Below are positions 25,133 through 33,004 of a stretch of DNA of 64,000 bases, piece by piece. Every line of letters starts with the position of its first letter. Position 1 is the first letter of the stretch. Under the pieces are notes generated by a model. It had not been told where the DNA came from. It was given only the letters and a program-made list of their open reading frames with translations, and did no database searches. The stretch is taken from assembly GCF_030504985.1 (NCBI RefSeq), contig NZ_JASERU010000018.1:1-64000 (forward strand), written 5' to 3'. This DNA comes from Fulvimonas sp. R45 (GTDB lineage Bacteria; Pseudomonadota; Gammaproteobacteria; Xanthomonadales; Rhodanobacteraceae). Both the position numbers and the translations under genes were made by a program.

Positions 25133-25253
25133 GGGGGCGCATCGATGGGAGACGCCGCATTTTACGTCGCGACTGCGCGCCCCGGGATCGGCAGGCGCGG
25201 CCGGGGATGGCCGCCGGTCCCGTTCCCGCGGCCGGGCGCGACGGCGGCAACCG

Positions 25254-27392
25254 TCAACGCCGCGCGGCGCCGGGCGGCGCGGCCCGGGCCGGGTGGCGCA
25301 TCTGTCGCAGCACCGCGCGGCAGGTGTTGCCGTTGTCGTCGTCGTTGTCGTGGCTGGGCGCCACCAGCGCCAGCAGGGCGGCCGCGGGGGTGGCGACCAC
25401 GCCCAGCGCCACCGCGCCGGCGCCACGCGCCAGCAGTGGGCCGGCGTGCACGCCCACGTCGGGATGCTTCAGCGTGCCCTTGACGTACAGCGGCGAACGC
25501 AGCGACAGCACGCGCAGGCCCTTGGTGTGCGGCACCACGTCCAGGTCCAGCTTCTCGTCGGCGAAGTCCACCGTGCCCTTGACGTCGATCACCGCGTCCT
25601 GGGTGTCGAACACGAATAGCCGGGTGCGGAACAGGCCGTCCTGCGCGGCGAGGTCGGTGGCGGCGCAGTTGATCTTCACGGTGCGGTCGCCGAACAGCTT
25701 GCCGAGCACGATGTTGCCCACGTTGAGGCCGGCGGTCTCGAGCAGGTTGCGGCTGATCGCGCCGTCGTTCATCAGCAGCTTCAGCTCGCCGCTGGCGCTG
25801 CCGAGCAGGGCGGCGACGGCGTTGCCGCGGGCATCGAGCGCGGCGCTGCCGTTGATCTCGCCGAGGCTGGTGTGCATCGGCTCGAAGTCCGGGAACAGCT
25901 GCTTGAGCTTGAGGTGGCGCGCGCGCAGCTTCAGCGCGCCACGCATCGGCGCGACGCTGCCGTCGAGCCGCAGCGCGCCCTCCACCCGGCCGCCGGCGAT
26001 GCCGAAGCGCAGCGGGTCCAGCGCCAGCGCGCCGTCGTCCATCACCAGGTGGGTGGACAGTGATTCGATCGGCAGCGACGGACCGTGCTCGATGCGCCCG
26101 GCGGCGAACTGCACGTCGGCGTCCATCGCCTTCCAGCGGTCGGTGCGGAAGGCCTGCGTGGGCAGCACGCGGTCCGAGGCGGCGGGCGGCGGCGCGGTGG
26201 TGCTGGAGCCGCCGCCGCCGACCAGCGGCGCCAGGTCGGCGAAGCGCAGCTGCGTGGCCTGCACCTTGCCGCTCAGCTTCGGCCGTGCGCCGCCGGTGAC
26301 GTAGTCGAGGCTGCCGGCGAGGTCGCTGCCGCCCACGCGGCCGCGGAAGTCGTGGTAGCCGAAGCGGCTGCCGTGGCGGCCCAGCGTGGCGGTGAGGCGG
26401 CCGCGGGTGGCGTAGGGCGGAGTATCGGGCAGGGTCACGCCGAGGATGGGATAGAGCTTCGCCATGCTGGAGCCGGCGAACCACAGCCGCAGGTCCAGCG
26501 CGCCCAGGTGCAGCGGGTCGGTCAGCGTGCCGACCAGGGCGATGTGGGTGTCGCCGATGCGCAGCCGCGCCTGCACCGGGAACGGCTGGTCGGCCTGCTG
26601 CAGGGCCAGCACGGCGCCGGTCCTGCCGCTGCCTTCCAGCGTCGCGCCCTGGTAGCTGCCGTGCGCGGTCCAGGCGAACTGGTAGCGCGCGCGCCGTGCC
26701 GCGTCGCCGCCGGGCTCGGCCTGTCCATCGTCCCTGCCCAGCGACTTGCCGGCGCCGCGGCCGGCGCTGTGCTCGGCCTGCGTGCGTGCGTCGGCGCTGG
26801 CCTGCGCCACGATCTGGTCGTAGGGGATCGCCTGCTTCAGCGGTTCGATGCGGGCGTCGATCCGGGTGTGTCCGCCGGCGTCGTCGAAGACGAGCCGGCC
26901 GGTGTCGAAGCCGATCGCGCCCAGGTCCAGCGTCCAGGCGGACGGCGTGCCGTCGCCGCCGAGGTCGAAGTTCCAGTTGGCGCGGCCCCTGGCGTCGCGT
27001 TCCAGGTCCACGTCGGGGTTCACCAGCTGCAGGACGGGAATGCGCACGCGGTGCAGCAGCAGGTCCAGCGGCGACAGGCTGAAGCGCACCGCATCCAGGT
27101 GCGCGAACTGCGGCTGCTTCGCCCACGCGGGATTGGCGACGGCGATGTCGCGCGCCTCCACCTGCGGCCATGGCAGCCAGGCGCGCAGGCCGTGCGCCTG
27201 CGGCTCGCGGCGCCAGTGCACCTCGAGCGGGCCGTTGATCACGAAGGTCCGGCCGATCGCCGCGCTGGCGCGGGCGTCGATGGTCGGCTTCAGCCGGTTC
27301 CAGTCGAACAGCGCGACCGCCACGACCAGGACGACCACCAGCGCCACCAGCACGCCGATGATCCATGCCAGCAGCTTGTGCCTGCGCTTCAT
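25254..27392 (-). CDS. AsmA family inner-membrane-anchored protein
   Basis: 712 residues. One N-terminal membrane helix (about residues 8-29) is followed by the family opening DWNRLKPTIDARASAAIGR, then a long periplasmic beta-rich body with an AsmA C-terminal region (LRARHLKLKQLFP, GEINGSAALDARGNAV, DGAISRNLLETAGLNVGN, FVFDTQDAVIDVKGTVDFADEKLDL). A second hydrophobic stretch lies near the end. AsmA-like proteins are thought to bridge lipids between the two membranes. CGGGAGGCGTCC precedes the start. Confidence 0.9.
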   Translation of the reverse strand: MKRRHKLLAWIIGVLVALVVVLVVAVALFDWNRLKPTIDARASAAIGRTFVINGPLEVHWRREPQAHGLRAWLPWPQVEARDIAVANPAWAKQPQFAHLDAVRFSLSPLDLLLHRVRIPVLQLVNPDVDLERDARGRANWNFDLGGDGTPSAWTLDLGAIGFDTGRLVFDDAGGHTRIDARIEPLKQAIPYDQIVAQASADARTQAEHSAGRGAGKSLGRDDGQAEPGGDAARRARYQFAWTAHGSYQGATLEGSGRTGAVLALQQADQPFPVQARLRIGDTHIALVGTLTDPLHLGALDLRLWFAGSSMAKLYPILGVTLPDTPPYATRGRLTATLGRHGSRFGYHDFRGRVGGSDLAGSLDYVTGGARPKLSGKVQATQLRFADLAPLVGGGGSSTTAPPPAASDRVLPTQAFRTDRWKAMDADVQFAAGRIEHGPSLPIESLSTHLVMDDGALALDPLRFGIAGGRVEGALRLDGSVAPMRGALKLRARHLKLKQLFPDFEPMHTSLGEINGSAALDARGNAVAALLGSASGELKLLMNDGAISRNLLETAGLNVGNIVLGKLFGDRTVKINCAATDLAAQDGLFRTRLFVFDTQDAVIDVKGTVDFADEKLDLDVVPHTKGLRVLSLRSPLYVKGTLKHPDVGVHAGPLLARGAGAVALGVVATPAAALLALVAPSHDNDDDNGNTCRAVLRQMRHPARAAPPGAARR

Positions 27393-27643
27393 GGACGCCT
27401 CCCGTGGCCGCGTCGTGGCCGGCGATGGGCCATGGCATACCCGAAGGCGTGGCAAGGTTTTGTCGTCGCGGGCGGATATGCTCACCGTGCGTTCACATGC
27501 CCGGGGCGCCTGTGGAACGGCGAAGCCGGCTCCGCGGGGTCGAGCGCGATGGATGGCGCGAATCCAGGCGGGTGCGGACGCGGTGGGGCATGGCAGCGGC
27601 GCCGCCCACTCCGCAACCCTTCTCCCGCGAGCGGGAGAGAGGC
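27393..27643. other. Intergenic region with a short REP-like hairpin
   Basis: This 251 bp stretch holds the asmA upstream region and, at 27621-27638, the hairpin TCTCCCGC..GCGGGAGA placed 6 bp from the stop of the siderophore-reductase gene. No gene or RNA is evident in the rest. Confidence 0.5.
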
Positions 27644-28429
27644 TCAGGCGGCGGCCGTATCGGCCTTCCAGTAGCCGGTGGCGCGGATCCAGTCCTTCGG
27701 CACGCCTTGCCGGTCCAGCCACTGGCGCATGGCGCGGGCGCGGTCCGATTCGGCGGCGATCCAGTAGAAGCTGTCGCCCTCGGTGGGGGGCAGTTGGCGC
27801 AGCGCGTGTTCCAGCAGGGGGCTGGTCGCGGCCGATGCGCCGCCGCGTTCGAGCCAGCAGACCTCGATGCCGGCGCGCGAAGGCAGCATCTGGCGGTCGG
27901 CAGCCTCGGGAATCTCGATCAATGCGGTGGCGCGCGCACCGGCGGGCAGCTCGTCCAGCCAGCGGCCGATCGCGGGCAGGGCGGTCTCGTCGCCGGCCAG
28001 CACGTAGCGGTCGAAGTCGCCGGCGACCATGAACGAGCCGCGCGGGCCGCCTGCGCCGAGGCGCTGCCCGGGCGCGGCCTGCGCTGCCCAGCTGGAAGCC
28101 GGACCGTCGCCGTGCAGCACGAAGTCCACGACCAGTTCGCCGCGCGCGGCATCGTGGCGACGTGGTGTGTAATCGCGCATTGGCGAAGGTTCGCGGCCGG
28201 CGGGGAATTCGAGGCCGCCCGGGCCCAGCATGGGCGGCACCAGTTCGCCGTCGCGGTTGGGGAAGAACAGTTTCACGTGGTCGTCGGGCGCGGTGCTGTG
28301 GAAGCCGTGCAACCCGGGGCCGCCGAACGTCACGCGCTGCATGTGCGGGGTGAGGCGCTCGACGCGCAGTACGTCGAGCGTGCGCAGGACGACCTCGTGG
28401 CGGAGGCGCTGGTGCAGGTGGTGGGCCAT
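27644..28429 (-). CDS. Siderophore-interacting protein (YqjH-like ferric reductase)
   Basis: 261 residues. The FAD-binding module runs from RVERLTPHMQRVTFGGPGL to MRDYTPRRHD (FAD motif RxYTxR) and FVLHGDGPASSWAAQAAPGQ; the C-terminal half has RYVLAGDETALPAIGRWL and SFYWIAAESDRARAMRQWL. The family reduces ferric siderophores in the cytoplasm to release iron. A His-rich PadR regulator related to YqjI lies two elements upstream on the same strand, as YqjI lies beside YqjH in E. coli; a broken Fur-like gene is between them. Confidence 0.9.
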   Translation of the reverse strand: MAHHLHQRLRHEVVLRTLDVLRVERLTPHMQRVTFGGPGLHGFHSTAPDDHVKLFFPNRDGELVPPMLGPGGLEFPAGREPSPMRDYTPRRHDAARGELVVDFVLHGDGPASSWAAQAAPGQRLGAGGPRGSFMVAGDFDRYVLAGDETALPAIGRWLDELPAGARATALIEIPEAADRQMLPSRAGIEVCWLERGGASAATSPLLEHALRQLPPTEGDSFYWIAAESDRARAMRQWLDRQGVPKDWIRATGYWKADTAAA

Positions 28430-28493
28430 CGTGTGGTTTCCGTGGTCGGGGAACGGGAATGCGCGTGGCGATGGCTGGCGCGGGTGAAGTCGA

Positions 28494-28917
28494 TCAGGTG
28501 GTGGTGCGCGGGCGTGGAGCGTCCGCGCTGGTGCCGACGGCCTGGTCGACGGCGGGTGCGGCGTCGGCCAGGCCCAGTCGTTCGAGCTCGCGCAGGACGT
28601 GGCGGAGCTGCAGCAGCAGCGGCCGGAGTTCGTCGGCGACGGGTTGCGGCCCGACGGCCAGTTGCCAGCGCATGCGGCCGTGGGGTTGCGGCTGCGCGCG
28701 GGCGAGGCCATGCAGTTCCAGCTCGCGCAGGAAGCGGTAGGTGGTGCCGAGGCTGGTGCCTGGATGGACTTCCCGCGCCCTGCAGCACGGCGACCGCATC
28801 CAGCGGCGCCCGTGCTTCCAGCAGGACGCGCAGGACGGCCCGACGGGGCGCGGTGAACGCCAGCCCGTGCTCCCTGCAGCGGGCTTCCCAGCTGGCCAGT
28901 GCAGGCAGCGCGGCGTC
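28494..28917 (-). pseudogene. Fur-like winged-helix regulator, frameshifted and lacking its start
   Basis: Translated from 28920 leftward, one frame reads AFTAPRRAVLRVLLEARAPL and then DAVAVLQ, a Fur-type N-terminus. Near 28780 the similarity moves to the next frame, EVHPGTSLGTTYRFLRELEL followed by HGLARAQPQ, the Fur recognition helix and wing. One extra G in GCGGGAAG would explain the shift. The upstream frame has no start codon before meeting a stop inside the 268 bp repeat element. The C-terminal half lacks obvious metal ligands. It is either a pseudogene or a sequencing error combined with an unusual start; beside an iron reductase, its former role was probably iron control. Confidence 0.6.
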
Positions 28918-29185
28918 AGAGCCTGTTCACGATCTCCGCGTGGCCCGCGTGGCCTTGCTTTGGCCGCCCGGTGGGAGTGCGTGGCGCAGCGCCTGCCTGG
29001 CGGGCAGGCCAAGCCGCGCGCTGCCGCATGGCGGCCAAAGCAAGGCAACCCGAAGGGCCAGGTCTGTTGGCCCACAGGCCGGCGTCATCGTTCAGTCGTG
29101 GACGGACGTCCACTCCCTCACTCTTCCTTGGCCTGCGCGCAAACAGCTCCCGGCGCGGGCTACGCGGAGATCGTGAACAGGCTCT
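28918..29185. mobile_element. 268 bp nested inverted-repeat element (MITE-like)
   Basis: The ends form a roughly 32 bp inverted repeat with a single mismatch: the left end begins AGAGCCTGTTCACGATCTCC and the right end is its reverse complement ending GAACAGGCTCT. Inside is a second pair, CCTTGCTTTGGCCGCC and GGCGGCCAAAGCAAGG. No coding capacity is convincing. It abuts the PadR stop on one side and appears to have replaced the start of the Fur-like gene on the other. A single end of the same repeat occurs at 44308-44320. Confidence 0.7.
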
Positions 29186-29838
29186 CAGTCCTTGCGTCCA
29201 CCGGCGGCGATCTCGCTGGCGGCGCGTTGCAGGATCGCGGCTACCCGTTCCGCCTCGGCCTTGTCCCAGTCGGTGCGCATCAGCATCGCGTGCTTCAGCG
29301 CGTGCATGGCCTTGCGTACGGTCATCGGCGCGGCCATCTTCGCCGCCATGCGCGCGCTGTGCTCGGTGCGGGCGGTGACCGCCTCCACCGCGGCGCGGTT
29401 CTCGTCGAGGAAGGCGCGGCCCGCGTCGGTGATCGCGTAGAGCTTGCGGTTGCCCTGTTCGCTCTGCACCTCGACGTGGCCCAGTTCCTCCAGCATGGTG
29501 AGGGTGGGGTAGATCGCGCCGGGGCTGGGCGAGTACTGGCCGTGGAACATCTCCTCGATGGTGCGGATCAGCTCGTAGCCGTGGCGCGGCTGCTGCTCGA
29601 TCAGCGCCAGCAGCAGCAGCTTGAGGTCGCCGTGGCCGAACATGCGGCCGCCGCCGTGGCGCCCGCCGCCGCGCAGGCCATTCCAGGCGGCGAAGGCGTC
29701 GTCGCCATGGCCGTGGCGGCCGAACGGGCCGCGGCCGGCGTGGCGCGCGTGGTGGTCGGAGTCGTACGGGCCGTCGCAGCCGAAGCCGTGGTGGAAACGC
29801 TGGTGCATGGCCCTGAAGAAGTGGTGGCGCATGTGCAT
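29185..29838 (-). CDS. PadR family regulator with His-rich N-terminus (YqjI-like)
   Basis: 217 residues. The first 69 residues contain 13 histidines (MHMRHHFFRAMHQRFHHG... DSDHHARH... RHGHGDD) and can plausibly bind Ni(II) or Fe(II). The PadR winged helix follows: LKLLLLALIEQQPRHGYELI, SPSPGAIYPTLTMLEELGHVEV and GNRKLYAITDAGR. E. coli YqjI has this layout and represses the ferric reductase yqjH; a YqjH-like gene lies close by here. The stop codon falls inside the repeat motif CTGAGAGCC. Divergent from the ABC transporter. Confidence 0.87.
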   Translation of the reverse strand: MHMRHHFFRAMHQRFHHGFGCDGPYDSDHHARHAGRGPFGRHGHGDDAFAAWNGLRGGGRHGGGRMFGHGDLKLLLLALIEQQPRHGYELIRTIEEMFHGQYSPSPGAIYPTLTMLEELGHVEVQSEQGNRKLYAITDAGRAFLDENRAAVEAVTARTEHSARMAAKMAAPMTVRKAMHALKHAMLMRTDWDKAEAERVAAILQRAASEIAAGGRKD

Positions 29839-29848
29839 GATGTTCTTC

Positions 29849-29881
29849 CGATATGTCGTGAGTGCGGTTCAAGATATATCG
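29849..29881. promoter_or_regulatory. AT-rich inverted repeat upstream of the YqjI-like gene
   Basis: CGATATGTC and GATATATCG form an imperfect inverted repeat across the start region of the His-rich PadR gene, with centres about 24 bases apart. It stands out from the GC-rich surroundings. A likely PadR operator able to affect both the regulator and the divergent ABC transporter gene. Confidence 0.45.
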
Positions 29882-30015
29882 TAGTAATGTCTTGTGCAAG
29901 TGCCCGCATGCCGTCGCTGCGCCTTGTCGCCGTCGCCCCGTCCTCGTGTCCGCGGGCGGGTGGTCCGGGGCCTCTGCATGGCATGCTCGCGTCGTCCGCT
30001 CCAGGAAAAACCGCC

Positions 30016-31899
30016 ATGCCCGGTCCTGCCACACGCCGCGGCGGCTACCGCGAACCGCCGCCGCCGCCGAAGAACCTGCGCGAACGCTTCGTGGCGTTGC
30101 GCAACCTGCCGCCGTTCCTGTCCAGCATCTGGCGCACCAGTCCCTGGCTGTGTATCTGCACCATCGCGTTGCGGTTGTTGCGGGCGCTGCTGCCGGTGTC
30201 CACGCTGTACGTCGGCAAGCTGATCATCGACGCAGTGGTGCGCCTGCTGGCGGGCGGCAGCGCGCATGCGGACCTGCATGCCTGGCTGGGCGACCCGGCG
30301 TTGCGGCACCTGTGGCTGCTGATGGCGCTGGAGTTCGCGCTGGCGGTGGCGGCCGACCTGCTCGGCCGCGCCACCGCGATGATCGACTCGCTGCTGTCCG
30401 AGCTGTACGCCAACGGCACCAGCGTGCGGCTGATGGAACACGCCGCCTCGCTGGACCTGGAGGACTTCGAGGACGCCGACCTGCAGGACCGCCTCGACCG
30501 CGCGCGCCGCCAGGTGGCCGGGCGCAGCCCGCTGCTGTCGCAGTTGCTGGGGCAGGCGCAGGACATGGTGACGGTGGCCAGTTTCGCGGTGGGGCTGGTG
30601 GTGTACGCGCCGTGGCTGATCGCCTTGCTGCTGGTGGCGCTGGTGCCGGCCTTCCTCGGCGAGTTCCACTTCAACGCGCAGAGCTACGCGGTGAACCACC
30701 AGTGGACGCCGGAGCGGCGCGAGCTGGACTACCTGCGCCTGCTCGGCGCCAGCGCGCAGACCGCGAAGGAGGTGAAGAGCTTCGGCCTGAACCGCTTCCT
30801 GGTCGGGCGCTACCGCGAGCTGTCGTGGTCGATCTACCGCGCCAACCGGCGCGTGGCGGTGCGCCGCGCGGGCTGGGGCGGGCTGTTCACCACGGTCGGC
30901 ACGATCGGCTACTACGCGGCCTACGCGCTGATCGCCTGGCGCACCGTGCGCGGCGAGTTCAGCGTGGGCGACCTCACCTTCCTGTCGGCCTCGTTCCGCC
31001 GGCTGCGCGGCCTGCTGGAAAGCCTGCTCACCGGCTTCTCGCAGGTGGCGGGGCAGGCGCTGTACCTGGACGACCTGTTCTCGTTCTTCCGCATCCAGCC
31101 GGAGATCCTCTCGCCGGCGCAGCCGCGGCCGTTCCCGCAGCCGATCCGCGAAGGCTTCCGCTTCGAGGACGTGGGCTTCCGCTACCCCGGTGCGCAGCGC
31201 TGGGCGGTGCGCCATCTCGACTTCACCCTGCACGCGGGCGAGGTGCTGGCGCTGGTGGGCGAGAACGGCGCGGGCAAGACCACCCTGGTGAAGCTGCTGT
31301 CGCGGCTGTACGACCCGGACGAAGGCCGCATCCTGCTCGACGGCCATCCGCTGGCCGAGTACGACCTGGAGGCGCTGCGCGCCAACGTGGGGGTGATCTT
31401 CCAGGACTACGTGCGCTACTACTTCGACGCGGCGGACAACATCGCGGTGGGGCGGATCGAGGCGCGCGACGACCGCGCGCGCATCGAGCAGGCCGCGCGG
31501 CGCAGCGTGGCCGACGAGGTGATCGGGCGGCTGCCGAAGGGCTACGAACAGATGCTGGGCAAGCTGTTCAAGAACGGCGTGGACCTGTCCGGCGGCGAGT
31601 GGCAGAAGATCGCCATCGCGCGCGCCTACATGCGCGACGCGCAACTGCTGATCCTCGACGAACCCACCGCGGCGCTGGACGCGCGCGCGGAGTTCGAGGT
31701 GTTCCAGCGCTTCGGCGAGCTGGCGCATGGGCGCAGCGCAGTGATCATCTCGCACCGCTTCTCCACCGTGCGCATGGCCGACCGCATCGTCGTCATGGAA
31801 GGCGGCCGGATCGAGGCGATCGGCAGCCACGACGAACTGGTGGCCGCGGGCGGGCGCTACGCGGAGCTGTTCGAGTTGCAGGCGGCGGGGTATCGGTGA
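30016..31899 (+). CDS. ABC transporter, fused permease and ATPase (exporter type)
   Basis: 627 residues. The N-terminal half holds about six membrane helices (for example WLCICTIALRLLRALLPVS and WLIALLLVALVPAFL). The nucleotide-binding half has Walker A GENGAGKTT, Q-loop IFQDYV, signature LSGGEW, Walker B LLILDEP and H-loop SHRFSTV. It forms a homodimeric type IV exporter; the substrate is unknown. The start at 30016 begins before a proline-rich stretch. A much longer open frame running in from 28741 includes the repeat element and is not credible. Confidence 0.88.
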   Translation: MPGPATRRGGYREPPPPPKNLRERFVALRNLPPFLSSIWRTSPWLCICTIALRLLRALLPVSTLYVGKLIIDAVVRLLAGGSAHADLHAWLGDPALRHLWLLMALEFALAVAADLLGRATAMIDSLLSELYANGTSVRLMEHAASLDLEDFEDADLQDRLDRARRQVAGRSPLLSQLLGQAQDMVTVASFAVGLVVYAPWLIALLLVALVPAFLGEFHFNAQSYAVNHQWTPERRELDYLRLLGASAQTAKEVKSFGLNRFLVGRYRELSWSIYRANRRVAVRRAGWGGLFTTVGTIGYYAAYALIAWRTVRGEFSVGDLTFLSASFRRLRGLLESLLTGFSQVAGQALYLDDLFSFFRIQPEILSPAQPRPFPQPIREGFRFEDVGFRYPGAQRWAVRHLDFTLHAGEVLALVGENGAGKTTLVKLLSRLYDPDEGRILLDGHPLAEYDLEALRANVGVIFQDYVRYYFDAADNIAVGRIEARDDRARIEQAARRSVADEVIGRLPKGYEQMLGKLFKNGVDLSGGEWQKIAIARAYMRDAQLLILDEPTAALDARAEFEVFQRFGELAHGRSAVIISHRFSTVRMADRIVVMEGGRIEAIGSHDELVAAGGRYAELFELQAAGYR

Positions 31900-31956
31900 G
31901 GAGGAAAACGGAAAAGCCACGCCCACCACCCGCTGGCGTCAACGTCGCTTGATGAA

Positions 31957-32072
31957 TCCCTCTCCCTCCGGGAGAGGGTGCCGGCAGGCAGGAGAGGGTG
32001 CGGCCGGAGCGGGGCGTGGCGGCGTTGCCGCGCCCTCTCCCCAACCCCTCTCCCGCAAGCGGGAGAGGGGCT
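31957..32072. repeat. REP-like hairpins between convergent ABC and cyclophilin genes
   Basis: CCCTCTCCCTCCGGGAGAGGG at the left and CCCTCTCCCGC..GCGGGAGAGGG at the right, with GGAGAGGGTGCGGCC and its partner CGCGCCCTCTCC between. It ends next to the cyclophilin stop. The arrangement suits a bidirectional terminator. Confidence 0.7.
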
Positions 32073-32073
32073 C

Positions 32074-33000
32074 TTACAACAGCGGCTTCCCGTCCACCCG
32101 CACCGGCGCGTGGATGTCGCAGATGCCCAGCTTGCCCACCGGCACGGGGTAGAACGCGTTGTGGCCGTGGCGTGCGTTGTCGATCATCGCGTGGAACGTG
32201 GGACTGTCGGTGCGCAGCACCTGGATCTTCTCGCGCTGCGCGGGCGGCAGGTCGGCGGCCAGCTTCACCGACAGGATGGGCGTGCGCTCGGATGCCTTGT
32301 CGTAGAAACCCATCGGTCCGGTGCCGCGCGGCAGCGCGGAGAGGTACGGCATGCCCTGCAGCACGCGGCCAGCCACCGCGAGGTTGTGGTCCAGCCGGCG
32401 CGGCGCCTGGCCGATGATCGCGTAGAGCGCGCTGCCGTTGCCGCTGTCCGGCGGCACGTCGCGCCCCACGCCGACCATGCCGTAGCACTGCACCAGCCAC
32501 TCCTTGCCGTGGGCCGGGTCGCGCGCCACCGGGAAGCCGCCGGAGAAACCGACCTGCGGCGCGTAGACGTCGCCATCGGGCAGCGGCGTCCACGGCTGTT
32601 TCGGATCGATCGGGCGGGTGAACTCCGGCGGCAGCGTGGCCTTGGCCTTGCCCAGCGGGTGCATCTTCGCCTTGTCGCCGCCGTCGTCGCCGTTCGGGTC
32701 GTCCCACTGGGTGACGAAGTTGTCCTGCACGCGCACGATGGCCAGGCCGTCGAAGTAGCCCTGACGCACCAGGGTGCGGATGTTGGCCGCGTGCAGCGGG
32801 CTGAAGTCCGGCGCCAGCTCGATCACCACGCGGCCCTGCGGCAGCTGCATGTAGACCAGGTCGCGCGGGTCGGGCGTGCGCCATTCGGACGGCTTCGAGG
32901 CGGCCAGCAGTTCCTTGGTGGTGGGCGTGTCCCTGGCCTGGGCGGCCAGCGCGGGCAGGCAGCAGGCCAGCGCAACGGAGAGGGCGGCGAGGCGGCGCAT
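32074..33000 (-). CDS. Periplasmic cyclophilin-type peptidyl-prolyl isomerase
   Basis: 308 residues. A signal peptide (RRLAALSVALACCLPALAAQA) precedes a cyclophilin-like domain: MQLPQGRVVIELAPDFSPLHAANIRTLVRQGYFDGLAIVRVQDNFVTQWDDPNGDD, later VGFSGGFPVARD and YGMVGVGRD, then ALYAIIGQAPRRLDHNLAVAGRVLQGM. The isomerase domain is enlarged by inserts compared with PpiA. It should assist folding in the periplasm. The gene starts 4 bp after the permease stop, an apparent two-gene operon with no evident functional link. Confidence 0.87.
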   Translation of the reverse strand: MRRLAALSVALACCLPALAAQARDTPTTKELLAASKPSEWRTPDPRDLVYMQLPQGRVVIELAPDFSPLHAANIRTLVRQGYFDGLAIVRVQDNFVTQWDDPNGDDGGDKAKMHPLGKAKATLPPEFTRPIDPKQPWTPLPDGDVYAPQVGFSGGFPVARDPAHGKEWLVQCYGMVGVGRDVPPDSGNGSALYAIIGQAPRRLDHNLAVAGRVLQGMPYLSALPRGTGPMGFYDKASERTPILSVKLAADLPPAQREKIQVLRTDSPTFHAMIDNARHGHNAFYPVPVGKLGICDIHAPVRVDGKPLL

Positions 33001-33004
33001 GGGC

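Noticed and set aside
25162-27438. 758-codon minus frame over the AsmA gene
   Set aside because: Arg/Ala/Gly-rich shadow; the AsmA frame has the membrane anchor and family motifs.
28494-29075. Uninterrupted 193-codon minus frame as an intact Fur-like gene
   Set aside because: Its first half lies inside the repeat element and gives no Fur similarity; the matching N-terminus is in another frame.
28741-31899. 1052-codon frame extending the ABC transporter upstream
   Set aside because: It crosses the 268 bp repeat and is antisense to the PadR gene; the ABC family begins near 30016.
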